DNA from: Chaetoceros tenuissimus
Taxonomy: Eukaryota; Bacillariophyta; Thalassiosirophyceae; Chaetocerotales; Chaetocerotaceae
Length of the DNA: 64,000 nt
NCBI GenBank assembly: GCA_021927905.1
Contig: BLLK01000020.1
Location: 1,674,001 to 1,738,000 of the forward strand
Direction of reading: 5' to 3'
Shown: one piece after another, positions 31,756 to 42,096 of the stretch
How the letters are laid out: every line of letters starts with the position of its first letter
How positions within the stretch are numbered: the stretch's first letter is position 1
Program-made: the position numbers and the translations under genes
Notes under the pieces: generated by a model
The model's input: only the letters and a program-made list of their open reading frames with translations
Told to the model about the DNA's origin: nothing
The model's database searches: none

Positions 31756-34278
31756 CTATAAAAGACCTTCAGCAGTATCCAATGGCGAATGAGTCAAACA
31801 CCACATGAAGATGTTGTTTATTTGGTCTTCGTCGAGCTTCACATGATTCTGTGCCTTCGAGCACGATGTTGTACAATGGCCTTGCACATGATATTGATAA
31901 CAAATAGTCGACTTTTCCCATTCTGAAAAAGGCAAAGCTTCTTTAAAAGCTGCCAAAATTTTGGGAAATGTGACACTGAATGACTGAAATAGCTCCTGGT
32001 TGTAGTCTGGATTATTTACTTTTGATTCTTTCTGATGTTTGGTTTTGATTGGCAAAACCTGCTGACACCATGATAAGAGTTGCATCGTCACGTCCTCACT
32101 ACAAGTCCCATGATAGAAGTCACAAGTGGGCATATTGCAAGATCCTTTCACGTAGTAGAAGACGCATAGACGATTTGTCTTAATGCCATCAAAGATTGAG
32201 GGAATTTGACCATATTTTTCTTTGTATTTGAGTACTTTGTTCAAGTCTTTCTTATACGGTAAGAAGATATCCATGTGGTTGGGATTCTTCTGTCTACGAA
32301 TGAAATCTTGTTCTGTGGACAGAATAGAGCCTGTCCTTGTGGAGTCAACGGTAATTACTTGTTTGCACCATAACAAGAGTTCTTGTAGCTTCTCTTTTGT
32401 TTGATCAACATGATCACGAAGGCAAGAACAGAAGCCACAACAGGACCCTTGCAAGTTCCTGACAAATAATGACATTAGTTTTCGGAAATAGAATGAAAAT
32501 CGAGTTGTGCTTTACACTTACCAATAAAGACACATTGCCCCATTTCCATAGTCTGATTTAGGAATAGGTTTGTTTCCTGCCATGAGATCTTTTACTCTGT
32601 GCTTGTATTCTCTGAAAATATCACTCATATAGCTTGGATTTTTCACCCTAACCCTAACCCTATCATAGTTAGAAAGCCGAACATTAGCTTCACACCAACG
32701 TAGAATGTGTGTAATTTTTTCCTTATCTACTTCTCTATGCCATTCAGAATATCGACAGCCTCGAAAACATGACCCTCCTACATGATATCGTATACAACCC
32801 TGAATACTTCGATTGTCATCGTCGAGAACAGTCAATTTTTTACGAAAAGGTTTGAATATGCCGTCGTAGTACATGTGATTAAAGACAGCTCCATTTGCAA
32901 TTGACGATACGCAAATTCGCCAGAGATCAGGTACAGCATAGACACTGTTATGAACAGATTTAGCCCATGTCCATACATCATAATCAACTGTCAAAACTCC
33001 GTGACCTCCCTTCTCTGCAACATCACAGTAGAACACTTTTCCATGTGGCTCAAAGATTGCTCTTAGTTCTATTGGACTAAAATTTCTGTAGAATAAGGTG
33101 GATATGTGATATTTCTTTTCTCCTTCCCACTCGTGATCGGAAGTCTTATGGTTTGCCCACTCTCCTGTACCGCATTTATTACAGTAGAATAAGACTTTTC
33201 CATTCACAATGCACCATTCTCGATCGTTGTGTGCACCACGGACTTCGTCATTCTTTCCAATGATTTCATCGTAACTATCACTCGAAACACGTCGCTTTCT
33301 ATCCGACTCATCATAGACTTCTGATATATCTGTTCGAAGTCGTTTCTTTGAATCAGGAAAATAGTTTGGCACAACTGCTACTGATATCGGAGTTCGACGA
33401 GCAGGAATAATATACACTGAAGATGGATTTTTGCGTTTCAGTGGTGAACATGGCATACAAACTAAAACATTATCTTTTTCTTTGGCATCAAGGTCGTCCA
33501 AACAAGCTTCTTTTGATGTCTCACTATCCTTGTCAGATATTTCAACTTGGTGTATGATCCTTTTCTCAACATTCTCAACAGGAATATCATGACCATACAA
33601 AGATTCAAAATTATCTTCTTGTTCTCTAAAACTATTTTGAACGGACGAATCCTGTAGGATTGGAATATTTTCTTTTTGAGCATCTTCTCTCGCCAAATGA
33701 TCAACGAGTTCATCATCTCTCTGCTGGTCATGTCCACTGTTTAGCTTAGTCTCTGCAGACTCACTAACAATTGCATTGCTTGAGGCTTCCATTTCATTGC
33801 ACGATACAAGTTGTGCATCGTTCTCTTTCGTATTTGTAGCTACATTGACGGCATCCTCGATATTGCTATCCAACATATTCAAAAAGATGAGGTCATCCTG
33901 ATCTACATCGTGAATGATCCCAGTGGCTGGTTCCATTTCAATCGTATACCAGTAATTCCTGTCATGGGCAATCTTTCTATCCGCTGGAAGCGAGCACATG
34001 CCAAGTACCAAAGCTTCCTCCTTCTGATACAGGACTCTGGTACCATTTTGAAATCGAAGATGTTCTTCTGAAAAGATTTCCTTTTGCTGGTCTCCATAGA
34101 GCTGTATCTCATATAGAATTTCCATCTTTGGCAGCAACTGTAGATAGCATTGATGAACGTGTCCATGTCCTAGTACTTCACTCTTGTTCCCATCATCAGT
34201 GATGTACACGCTACATGAAGGTGGAAATTTGCAGCCCCCAGATTGCTCTTCAGTGAGAGGAACGTAATTACTTTCCAT
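31756..34278 (-). CDS. Gene C: multi-module CCCH-type zinc-finger-like protein
   Basis: Exons 34278-32522 and 32458-31756 join in phase 2 to about 819 aa. The ATG at 34278 (MESNYVPLTEEQSGGCKFPP) aligns with the starts of B and D; the frame upstream opens only with GTG. Domains follow the gene B order: N-terminal domain (LRFQNGTRVLYQKEEALVLG), acidic linker, IVNGKVLFYCNKC...WANH finger-like element (C-x2-C-x7-H-x4-H), RRM-like stretch, then four CCCH modules. The intron interrupts module 2 at the Trp codon (CLY-W), the same place as in gene B. A (CCCTAA)-type repeat in the exon encodes RVRVRV just before module 2. A TGACGTCA lies 144 bp upstream of the ATG. Confidence 0.85.
32646..32662. repeat. 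Telomere-type CCCTAA repeat inside gene C exon
   Basis: Nearly three units of CCCTAA on the plus strand (TTAGGG on the coding strand). It is in frame and codes for alternating Arg-Val before module 2; paralogues lack this stretch. Confidence 0.75.
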
Positions 34279-35013
34279 TGTTAGGCAAATGAACTTTGGA
34301 ATTGAGATTAACTTCGATTGGCTTCGAAAAATAAGAAGATAGCAAATTGAAAATGAGAAGAGAGACCGCGGCACCGCGGTGGCAAAGGATTTTAGCTGGA
34401 AGACAGAGAGGGCAAGGTCAATGACGTCAACTATAGGCTAAAATAGAGACATCAGAGACAGGCCTTTTCTTTCTCCCTCATTTTTCTTTTATTATTTTGA
34501 ATGTCCAAGAGCCAAGAGTAGACTAGTAGAAACAACATTTTAATAATCATAATAAACAACAATGTCCAATTTTTCCGCCACATAAATTATATAGATATTT
34601 CCTACAAGAACCTCTAGTGCAACCAGTTTTTGATGAAACAAACACAATGAGTTGAATCTGATGAGGATGGATACGCTTGTGAATGACTTCAAGTTCTGAC
34701 AATGGATGTTTTTTGGTAAACATCTGCAGTGATGTATAGCGAGCTAGCTAAGCTATTCATTTCACGACTTTTTCATTCATATTTTGGAAGAGGAAATACG
34801 GCATGCTTAAAATGAGGTACAGTATATTTAGGGAATTATCAAAAGACATCGTAGAATAAATTCATTTCGCACTATAGATTGGAAACATTGATCAATTCTA
34901 TGATTATTTAGTTGTACAACGAGCTTGTAATCATACTCAACAATTGTCCCAATATTCACATGTATTTCTGTAGCTCTCCCCAATAGCTACCCTACTTTTG
35001 CTTTCCTCCTATT
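34279..35013. other. Spacer between genes C and D
   Basis: Promoter side of gene C. It includes TGACGTCA at 34422-34429 and a CCGCGGTGCCGCGG-like palindromic patch at 34366-34380. No gene seen. Confidence 0.45.
34422..34429. promoter_or_regulatory. TGACGTCA (CRE-type palindrome)
   Basis: 144 bp upstream of the gene C ATG. A perfect CRE; regulatory role inferred only. Confidence 0.35.
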
Positions 35014-36675
35014 CTAGGAAGCGAAATTTCTGGATTGAACATCATTGCACCATTGCAATAGTCTTCTCAAATGCTCTTCTGGGCATTCTCTATGGTCCGC
35101 TCTGTTTCTACATGTGTTCATACACCGACCATTCAAGTGATATGCAAGACACATATCGATGTTTGGAGACCAATATGATTTTGGTTTGCCTATTTCTTTT
35201 TTCAAAATCTTGACATTACCTCTATGTTGTCCAAACATTGTCTCGTGGTAGAAATTATTGATTGATGAAGGCGAGTGCACAGATTGAGCATCGAATGTTT
35301 CCACCCTCTGCCGTTTCCTATCCTGACTACTTGGAGATACAATCTCACCCGATTCTAGCGAGTGCTGTGAGCGCTCTTGGATATCCGAAGAACAACATTC
35401 TTTGCACCATTCCAAAAGTCTCTTCAAAGTACTGTATGGTGTTTCTCGATGGTCGTTGGCATTGGCGCATGATGAATTACAAAATCCATGAATGTGATAT
35501 GACAGACACATTTCGTGGTTACCCCAATGAGACTGAGGCTTTTCATGTTTAGATTTCAGGTAATCTGTTTTCTTTTTGAATGTTTGAAACATTTCGGGGT
35601 GATAATGATTGTTCTCTACGCGATACGATCGCTTCACTTGCGACGAAACATGTCCAAATTGGAGCACACACCATTCCTTCAGCTCTTTTAGTTTGCTTTC
35701 GTCAAGTTCTCTAGGATCATGTGAATATGGACATCCAACTGTGCACATTCCACCAATGTGATACTTCACACAAATCTTAGAATTACTCCAAGATGACATT
35801 GGTATATTCTGCAAAGAGCTTTCAGCGGCCTTCCTCACCCTATTTCTGTATCCATCGAACATTGAATTGGAGAAAGGGTTTTTCACAAGTTGTAATTCTG
35901 ATGTAGAAGGATCGATGGTCATATTATCCTTCTGGTCACTTTGATCAACATCTCCCGTTTTGAAATTTTTCGGTGTCGATGTATTATTACTGTCGATGGC
36001 TTGGAATTCACTCCCATCTACTTGTTCCAATTCACTCGTCATCAATAAAGAATCGTCGCCGACTCTTGACGGATATTTTGCATCTACAGGGATATTTACT
36101 TTTCCAGTGGATTCTTGCATTGTCCTTTGTTGTTCAAAAGCATTGATGTCATCATGAGTATCTTCATCTCCATTTCCCATGTCTTTTGTGTAGCCTTTCA
36201 AAAGTGGATCATCATGATGTGTTTCATTTTTCACGTCTTTCGTTTCAACTTTTGTGCCTACAGTTTGAGGGAGAAATGTGATATCAGCCTGATCCACATC
36301 GTGAATGATTCCCGTAGCTGGTTCTATCTCTATCGAATACCAGTAGTTCTTATCATGGGTAACCTTTCTACTACTCGGAATAGAACAAATGCCAAGAATG
36401 ACCGCGGGCTCGTTTTGGTACATGACGCCGCATCCGTTTTGGTATCTCACGTTTTTCTCAATCACAATTTCTGTACATTTTCCTAATTTTGTGTTTATTT
36501 GTACTTCATAAAGGATTTGCAAACTTGGTGCAGTTTGTAGAAGGCATTGAACGACCGTTCCAGAGGCAACTATCACATTATTCGTGTCACTGTCTACAAT
36601 GTAAACAGGACAGGATGGTGGGTACTTTGTCTGCTCAGCTTGCTCTCCTATGAGCGGGAAGTATTTGGCACTCAT
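35014..36675 (-). CDS. Gene D: multi-module CCCH-type zinc-finger-like protein without the middle finger
   Basis: 553 aa, single exon, ATG at 36675. The N-terminal domain (FPLIGEQAEQTKYPPSCPVYIVD, GVMYQNEPAVILGIC, WYSIEIEPATGIIHDVDQAD) is near those of B and C. After an acidic linker it goes straight to three CCCH modules (KICVKYHIGGMCTVGCPYSH; MCLSYHIHGFCNSSC; MCLAYHLNGRCMNTC), each closing in WC. The IVNG...WC..C element and the RRM-like stretch present in A, B, C and E are missing, so D is a shortened version. Each module carries the HxxMF/F start and the DHRE-x-x motif except the first (SHDPREL). No intron is needed. Confidence 0.85.
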   Translation of the reverse strand: MSAKYFPLIGEQAEQTKYPPSCPVYIVDSDTNNVIVASGTVVQCLLQTAPSLQILYEVQINTKLGKCTEIVIEKNVRYQNGCGVMYQNEPAVILGICSIPSSRKVTHDKNYWYSIEIEPATGIIHDVDQADITFLPQTVGTKVETKDVKNETHHDDPLLKGYTKDMGNGDEDTHDDINAFEQQRTMQESTGKVNIPVDAKYPSRVGDDSLLMTSELEQVDGSEFQAIDSNNTSTPKNFKTGDVDQSDQKDNMTIDPSTSELQLVKNPFSNSMFDGYRNRVRKAAESSLQNIPMSSWSNSKICVKYHIGGMCTVGCPYSHDPRELDESKLKELKEWCVLQFGHVSSQVKRSYRVENNHYHPEMFQTFKKKTDYLKSKHEKPQSHWGNHEMCLSYHIHGFCNSSCANANDHRETPYSTLKRLLEWCKECCSSDIQERSQHSLESGEIVSPSSQDRKRQRVETFDAQSVHSPSSINNFYHETMFGQHRGNVKILKKEIGKPKSYWSPNIDMCLAYHLNGRCMNTCRNRADHRECPEEHLRRLLQWCNDVQSRNFAS

Positions 36676-37041
36676 TTGAAGTCTATTTGTTGTTTAGTTT
36701 ATTGCGCTGCTGTAGTCTTCCGATACTAATTACATAACAACTAATAAAGAATAGAGTAGAACGTTTTGCTTGTTACCGAAATCTCTTTCTTTTGTTGTTT
36801 CCTTCGTACGTACTTTGGGATAGTACGCCCAATGACCTCTTCTACATCATGATGTCATTGTTTCTGTTTTGATGATGAGATAATAAATGCATATTTTTAT
36901 TGAAACTTTTAAAAATAGGTTCTTGTTCTGATTTTGGTTGCGTTCAAAAAGAAAACCTCGGTTTTGAAGAAAACTACTACTCGTATACTATTTTCTTATT
37001 TTTATAAGTACCATACTGAACGGAAATTAACACTGTCAAAT
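36676..37041. other. Promoter of gene D
   Basis: 366 bp between gene D (start) and gene E (3' end), both minus strand. AT-rich; nothing else seen. Confidence 0.45.
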
Positions 37042-38904
37042 CTAAACGTTTTGCTCCTCGCACCATTGTAGCAACCTATTTATTCGGCTATTTGGACACT
37101 CGCGGTGATCTATTTTGTTTCTGCAATTACTCATACAATTTCCTACAAGATGAAACGACAGACACATATCACAATCACCCCAATATGAGTGTGGTTTCCC
37201 AGGTTTCGCTTTGAGATCTCTGACTTTCCCGACGTATTTTTCAAACTTTTCAGCTTTGTAGTGTTCATTCTTAACATAAGAGTGTTTTCCTTCTGATATC
37301 CCCGACGTTTTAAACCATTCCAACAACTCCCACAATTTTGTCTCATCACATTCTCTATGATCTGCAGAATATTTGCACCCGTAGCAACAAAACGAAGATA
37401 CATGATACGACACACACATTTTCATGTCGCTCCATGATGACTTAGGTGTGTTGGCCCCATTCTGAGTCAATGCACAAGCTCTACTATCTTTGTACAATTT
37501 CAAATTTTCATGAACCTCTCCTACACTATGAGGGTTGTATATCTGCTCTTCTGGAGAAGGATTTTGCTCGAAAGGATCTATGACCCAAATATGTTGTATC
37601 GATCCATTTATGCTGGACTTTAAAAACGAAAGTGCTAACTGACCAGCCTTTTCGTTCATTGTTATGACACAAAAACTCATCGATGTTCGGCATTCATAGT
37701 TGTAGACTGTTCCATACTGTTGAAGTCTTGTCACCAAAGTTTCGGGCTTCATGGTACCACTGTACTTGATGAGAATTCTACACCGTCGTCTCAAATCGGA
37801 CAGTAAGTCATGTTCATCAGTTCTATGAGAAGACCACTGGCCATGGCCATCTCCACATTTATTACACCAAAATATCACTCTGCCATTCACAATCATCCAT
37901 TTTCTTTCGGCATTTGAATGACGAACAAGAGTGACGCTATTAAATTTGCATCTATCTGCATTTCGGGTGGACACCAATTTGTTTGCAGCTGCATCGACTT
38001 TCATATCCGATAGAGAGTTAATATCCTTGTTTTTGGTAGGAGAATCAGGGCCAGGTTTTACATCCCACCGCCTTTTCTTCGGTGACTGATCTATTGATTC
38101 TGCCCATCGCCTTTGCTTGAATAGTCTTTTTTTGGGAGATGGAGATTTGTTTTCATTTATTTCACCTGATTCACAAGACATTGACATTTCGTCATCAGCT
38201 GCAGGTAATTTTTCATTGTCATCCTTTTGTTCAGAATCATTTTGGGCATTATTATCTTGTCTATGCTCAATACCCTTTCTGGCTGCAACCAAATAAGGCT
38301 GATGAATATCAGACTGCACTGATTGCATCAGATTCGACTCAAGCGCATCCTCTTTTGCCAATCGACCATTGTTATCATCTTCGGAATCAGAATCAATCAC
38401 ATCTATGATTTCTTGAGGCTCTTCTTTGACGACGACATCATGTATGGATTGTACTGATAAATGAAGACTTTGTTCTTCATCCTTTTTTTCATCTCTATCA
38501 TTCTCTTCAAATTTGTAAGTTAACTCAGATCTGTCAATTTCATGAATCAATTCGTCACTGTTATCAAGAATTATGGAATACCATATGGTAGAGTTGAAGT
38601 CGCAGAAACCTGCAATAGTTGCTGGTTGATTTTTATACAAAACTCGGCAACCACTGCAATATCGAAGTCGATCTTCTTCAATTGGTTCATTTTCAGAATC
38701 GTCATAGTCTGATGGTGTAAATTTAATTTTATAAAATGCCCTGGTTGTTGGAGTCAACTTGATCAAACATTTCTCAACGAATCCCCTGCTCTCGATGCAA
38801 TTCGATTGGAGATATTCATCTTCACTCATGACATAGACCTCACATCCGATCGGGAAGGCAGCAGCTGACGCCTGACTTTCTTCTAGTTGAATGAAACCAT
38901 TCAT
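37042..38904 (-). CDS. Gene E: multi-module CCCH-type zinc-finger-like protein
   Basis: 620 aa, single exon, ATG at 38904. The N-terminal domain (FPIGCEVYVMSED, RYCSGCRVLYKNQPATIAGF, WYSIILDN, LIHEIDRSEL) is more like gene A than B-D. A long acidic/basic linker includes Lys/Arg-rich patches (SPKKRLFKQRRW, KKRRWDVK) that could be nuclear localisation signals. Then come the IVNGRVIFWCNKCGDGHGQW finger-like element (C-x2-C-x9-H-x4-H), an RRM-like stretch and two CCCH modules (MCVSYHVSSFCCYGC; MCLSFHLVGNCMSNC), the fewest in the cluster. In the first module the usual closing Trp-Cys is Trp-Phe. Confidence 0.85.
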   Translation of the reverse strand: MNGFIQLEESQASAAAFPIGCEVYVMSEDEYLQSNCIESRGFVEKCLIKLTPTTRAFYKIKFTPSDYDDSENEPIEEDRLRYCSGCRVLYKNQPATIAGFCDFNSTIWYSIILDNSDELIHEIDRSELTYKFEENDRDEKKDEEQSLHLSVQSIHDVVVKEEPQEIIDVIDSDSEDDNNGRLAKEDALESNLMQSVQSDIHQPYLVAARKGIEHRQDNNAQNDSEQKDDNEKLPAADDEMSMSCESGEINENKSPSPKKRLFKQRRWAESIDQSPKKRRWDVKPGPDSPTKNKDINSLSDMKVDAAANKLVSTRNADRCKFNSVTLVRHSNAERKWMIVNGRVIFWCNKCGDGHGQWSSHRTDEHDLLSDLRRRCRILIKYSGTMKPETLVTRLQQYGTVYNYECRTSMSFCVITMNEKAGQLALSFLKSSINGSIQHIWVIDPFEQNPSPEEQIYNPHSVGEVHENLKLYKDSRACALTQNGANTPKSSWSDMKMCVSYHVSSFCCYGCKYSADHRECDETKLWELLEWFKTSGISEGKHSYVKNEHYKAEKFEKYVGKVRDLKAKPGKPHSYWGDCDMCLSFHLVGNCMSNCRNKIDHRECPNSRINRLLQWCEEQNV

Positions 38905-39382
38905 TTCATAGATCAGAGTGTTATCAAACTATCTATGAAATATCTATCTCACTTTTCACTTTTCCTTTATTTTTGTTTTTTGTTCTGCTGCTGAGGCTGA
39001 AGACGTCGTTGTTGCGTCCACATGGACGACGACGTCATTGTATTGACTATTGGATAGCCATTTATTGGAATCCATAGCTACATACACGTATAAAGCTGCT
39101 CTCCTCTTTTGTCTCTATCTGTTACATTTCTTTCCTAATAATCATTGATCATTCGTTTCCAACAATAAAATCAATCTACTCTCTTCTATTTTTCCATGTC
39201 TACTTCCAGAAGAGAGAAGCATTAAAGTTTTTCATTCAAAAAGTGACTTTGCACTTGTTTGTCGAACAGTTTCACGAACATCTTTGTAATATATTTCTTT
39301 TCTTACTTGTACAATTTTTATTTATAATCTTATCAAAATAAACAAAAATACCCCTTGCACCTTCGATGTAAATGCACACTCT
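38905..39382. other. Promoter of gene E
   Basis: 478 bp upstream of gene E and downstream of the aquaporin gene. Contains GACGTCA near 39031. No gene seen. Confidence 0.4.
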
Positions 39383-40228
39383 TTAGTTCTTCTTCTTCTT
39401 TTTCGAAGGAGCAGCAACAGTCTTTGGTGGGTTGATTGGTCCAATAGGAAGTTTCATTCCAAGGAATTCACATCCATCATAAACAGCATATGCAAATCCA
39501 GAAGCCAAAGCACCCAAAATGGAAGCAACCCAGTAAACCAAGTAATGTCTTACATCTTCAGGGAAACCGTTGTATGCGAATACAGACCAAGTAGTTCCAA
39601 GCATAGGATTCATAGCAGGACCAGCGGTTGGGAAAAGCTGAATCAAAGCTCTAATTCCCAAAGCGGTCAAAGTCTGCTTGATCCAATAATGATGCTTTCC
39701 AAAATTTAATTCCCAGTTGACAAGGTACACCAACAATCCAAGGAAAAAGGTAGCAAAGAATTCAGACGCAGCAGCAGCTGAACCATCTTCATCTCCATCT
39801 GCGTTGAACTCAGGTCCGCCCAAAGGAGTCCATCCCAACATATCAGACAACGCTTTGAAAAGTGGAAACGCAACAAGTCCTCCTCCCATTGCTCCTGCAA
39901 TACGGACATACATTTCAGTGTAATCGCATTTTCCTAGGGAGAACATTGCTACGCTCATGGATGGATTCACATGTTGTCCTCCTCCAATCTTATCTGCTGC
40001 GACGACGCCAACTACATGCACTGCCCATGCCAGGTACATGGAGTCTTCTGCGATCCATTTTCCTGGTGAGAAAGTCAATCCAATCATGAGGAGTGTGCCG
40101 ATGAATTCATCTCTGTAGGTTTTGAGATGTTGGAAGTTAACCAATGGAACTGCAAGGAGAGTAAAGAGAAGCCCTGGTGGAACAATCTCTGTAAAAGTGG
40201 TGACCAATGATGAAAGAAGAGAGAACAT
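39383..40228 (-). CDS. Aquaporin / MIP-family channel
   Basis: 281 aa, single exon. Six hydrophobic segments and two half-helix motifs identify the MIP family: HVNPSMS (Asn88-Pro89-Ser90) and GPAMNPM (Asn207-Pro208-Met209), which replace the canonical NPA boxes. NPA variants of this sort occur in SIP-like and algal intracellular aquaporins and usually change pore selectivity. A long acidic loop (FNADGDEDGS, about 141-150) lies between helices 3 and 4, and the C-terminus ends in a Lys-rich tail (SKKKKKN), which can act as an ER-retention-type signal. Water or small-solute transport is inferred; the substrate is unknown. Confidence 0.85.
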   Translation of the reverse strand: MFSLLSSLVTTFTEIVPPGLLFTLLAVPLVNFQHLKTYRDEFIGTLLMIGLTFSPGKWIAEDSMYLAWAVHVVGVVAADKIGGGQHVNPSMSVAMFSLGKCDYTEMYVRIAGAMGGGLVAFPLFKALSDMLGWTPLGGPEFNADGDEDGSAAAASEFFATFFLGLLVYLVNWELNFGKHHYWIKQTLTALGIRALIQLFPTAGPAMNPMLGTTWSVFAYNGFPEDVRHYLVYWVASILGALASGFAYAVYDGCEFLGMKLPIGPINPPKTVAAPSKKKKKN

Positions 40229-40572
40229 GACAACGAGTATTCACTTATGAAATTAAGGATAGCACACAATACTTTGTTTTGATGAAACGTTGAAAAACCT
40301 ATGAAAGTGGGGAGGTAAGAGGTGTCACCAAGATAGATTTTTCCTCTTCTTCAAGCGGGACTTATGCCTTATCAATTTAGGAGATAGGAATAACGTTCGC
40401 AAGGTTTGCCGTTAATCTACCACCAATGACGAATGTGAAATAATGAGCTGTTTACACTGCAGTTTAAGTACATAATGCATAATAATGCATAACATCATTA
40501 CTGTAGCTTCGATGATTGCAATACGATCATTTACTTATTGTTATCACTCTCTTATCATTTTTAGTGAAAATC
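40229..40572. other. Divergent promoter region
   Basis: 344 bp between the aquaporin gene (minus) and the GluTR-like gene (plus). Contains a short ATAATGCATAATAATGCATAA repeat near 40470-40490. A TTG-initiated upstream extension of the plus gene is ignored. Confidence 0.4.
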
Positions 40573-41892
40573 ATGAGGAAGAATCGGCCTAGTTGCATTG
40601 TTCTTCTGCTTGTCTTTTATCCATGTCTCTCAGCTGCATTTGGAACGTCTTCAGGCATTCAAAGCAGAAGATTCTTCTCAACTCATTCCAGTCATCAGCC
40701 CTACCATAAACCAAAGATAACATCATATGCCCAAAAGAAATCCAGCGAACGTGATATTTTTACAAAAGAGACTGGTATATATTTACTATCGTTTCCAGGT
40801 CTATACAATGAGACCATATCAAAAAGAAATGTACATGTTCAAAAGTTAAAGAATTGGAAAGAATACTGTTTGGGAGATGGAGGTGTCTACTTTGACCAAA
40901 GGCCTAAAGCTTTGAAGGCACTGAACCAATACATATGCAGGTATTTATCTGTAAGGTTACAGGAAGAACTTGAAGAGAAGTGTTATGGTAGAATCGAAAG
41001 TGTAGAAGTTGCTGTATTATCTACGTGTGCAAGGTTTGAAATATTGATTGCAGTGACAAGGCAAAATAAATCAAGCAACAATGAAATTGAAGATGTCACA
41101 AAGAGCATTGTCAAGGAAGCAACTATAAACGCAATCGTCAATCAGATACAATTACAAAATCGGCGCCTATCCTATCGCATCCAAAAGCTATTACCATTTA
41201 ACCTAATGGATCGACCATCGAGAATAATACAGGGCAAAGATGAACATAAAGAAAGAAAAGATCACAAAGTCGATGCATCTCTTAAAAACATAATAGCAGA
41301 CAAACTTCTAGTATTTAATGAAAACGACGAAGCCATCAAAAGAATGTGCCTGATTGCTGCAGGTTTACAAGATAGACCCATTTTTCGACCATTCTCATCT
41401 CGAGATGCCCATATAATGCAGCAACTGAAACGAACTATGGAAGGAACAGTTTCATTGAAAAACGATTCAGAAGCGGATTGGGTAGAGTCTTCATCCAGCA
41501 CATTTTGTAAGATTATATTTGATGCTTCATTGCAAAGCGGTAAGGCTGCTCGGAGCCCAATGACATTACCGATATTAATAGATCTGAAAGAACAATCAAA
41601 TGGTGCCGATGGCCCTCCGGAGCTATCGCAAGAAGCTGCGGAAATTGCAAAATCGATGGCGGTGTTTCCTATTGCTGACAACTGCATATCGAAACTTAAG
41701 GCAATGCAATCATCGTCTGCCATAAATGAGATACAATCCATCGCGAATAGCTTTCGAGATGAAGAAGCTCGTAAACTTGCAAAACAGCTGGTACATGTTC
41801 CCACAATGGAATTGCGGCAAGGAAAAAGTGTCGACATTGATAAATTAGTTATGGATATGAATGCGATTGCAGATAAAATAAAGTCTCAATAA
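40573..41892 (+). CDS. Glutamyl-tRNA reductase-like protein (N-terminal domain only), plastid-targeted
   Basis: 439 aa from the first ATG. The signal peptide (CIVLLLVFYPCLS) ends in AAF|GTSS, the plastid AF motif. Residues ~65-190 resemble the catalytic domain of glutamyl-tRNA reductase: VEVAVLSTCARFEIL matches the active-site STCNR-x-E box, and Cys152 takes the place of the catalytic Cys. The usual NADPH-binding dehydrogenase domain is absent; instead comes a helical, Lys/Glu-rich C-terminal region. It may be a regulator of tetrapyrrole synthesis or a GluTR-binding protein rather than an enzyme; that is inference. Confidence 0.6.
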   Translation: MRKNRPSCIVLLLVFYPCLSAAFGTSSGIQSRRFFSTHSSHQPYHKPKITSYAQKKSSERDIFTKETGIYLLSFPGLYNETISKRNVHVQKLKNWKEYCLGDGGVYFDQRPKALKALNQYICRYLSVRLQEELEEKCYGRIESVEVAVLSTCARFEILIAVTRQNKSSNNEIEDVTKSIVKEATINAIVNQIQLQNRRLSYRIQKLLPFNLMDRPSRIIQGKDEHKERKDHKVDASLKNIIADKLLVFNENDEAIKRMCLIAAGLQDRPIFRPFSSRDAHIMQQLKRTMEGTVSLKNDSEADWVESSSSTFCKIIFDASLQSGKAARSPMTLPILIDLKEQSNGADGPPELSQEAAEIAKSMAVFPIADNCISKLKAMQSSSAINEIQSIANSFRDEEARKLAKQLVHVPTMELRQGKSVDIDKLVMDMNAIADKIKSQ

Positions 41893-42096
41893 TTTTTTCA
41901 TCTTCATTACTATTTAGACTACGATTGTGCCAAACTCACATTTATTCTTCACCACGATCATTTCCATTCCTACTTATGAAGTATCATAAACGACTGAGGT
42001 AAAATAAAGGTCTAGGTAGAAGGATAGTATCAGGAAAGGCTGGGGTAGAAATAAATTGTTTTAAGCTATTCAATATATTCTTACTACCTTTTTCAC

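Noticed and set aside
32646-32662. True telomere or chromosome end
   Set aside because: Fewer than three units, inside an intact exon, with normal genes on both sides.
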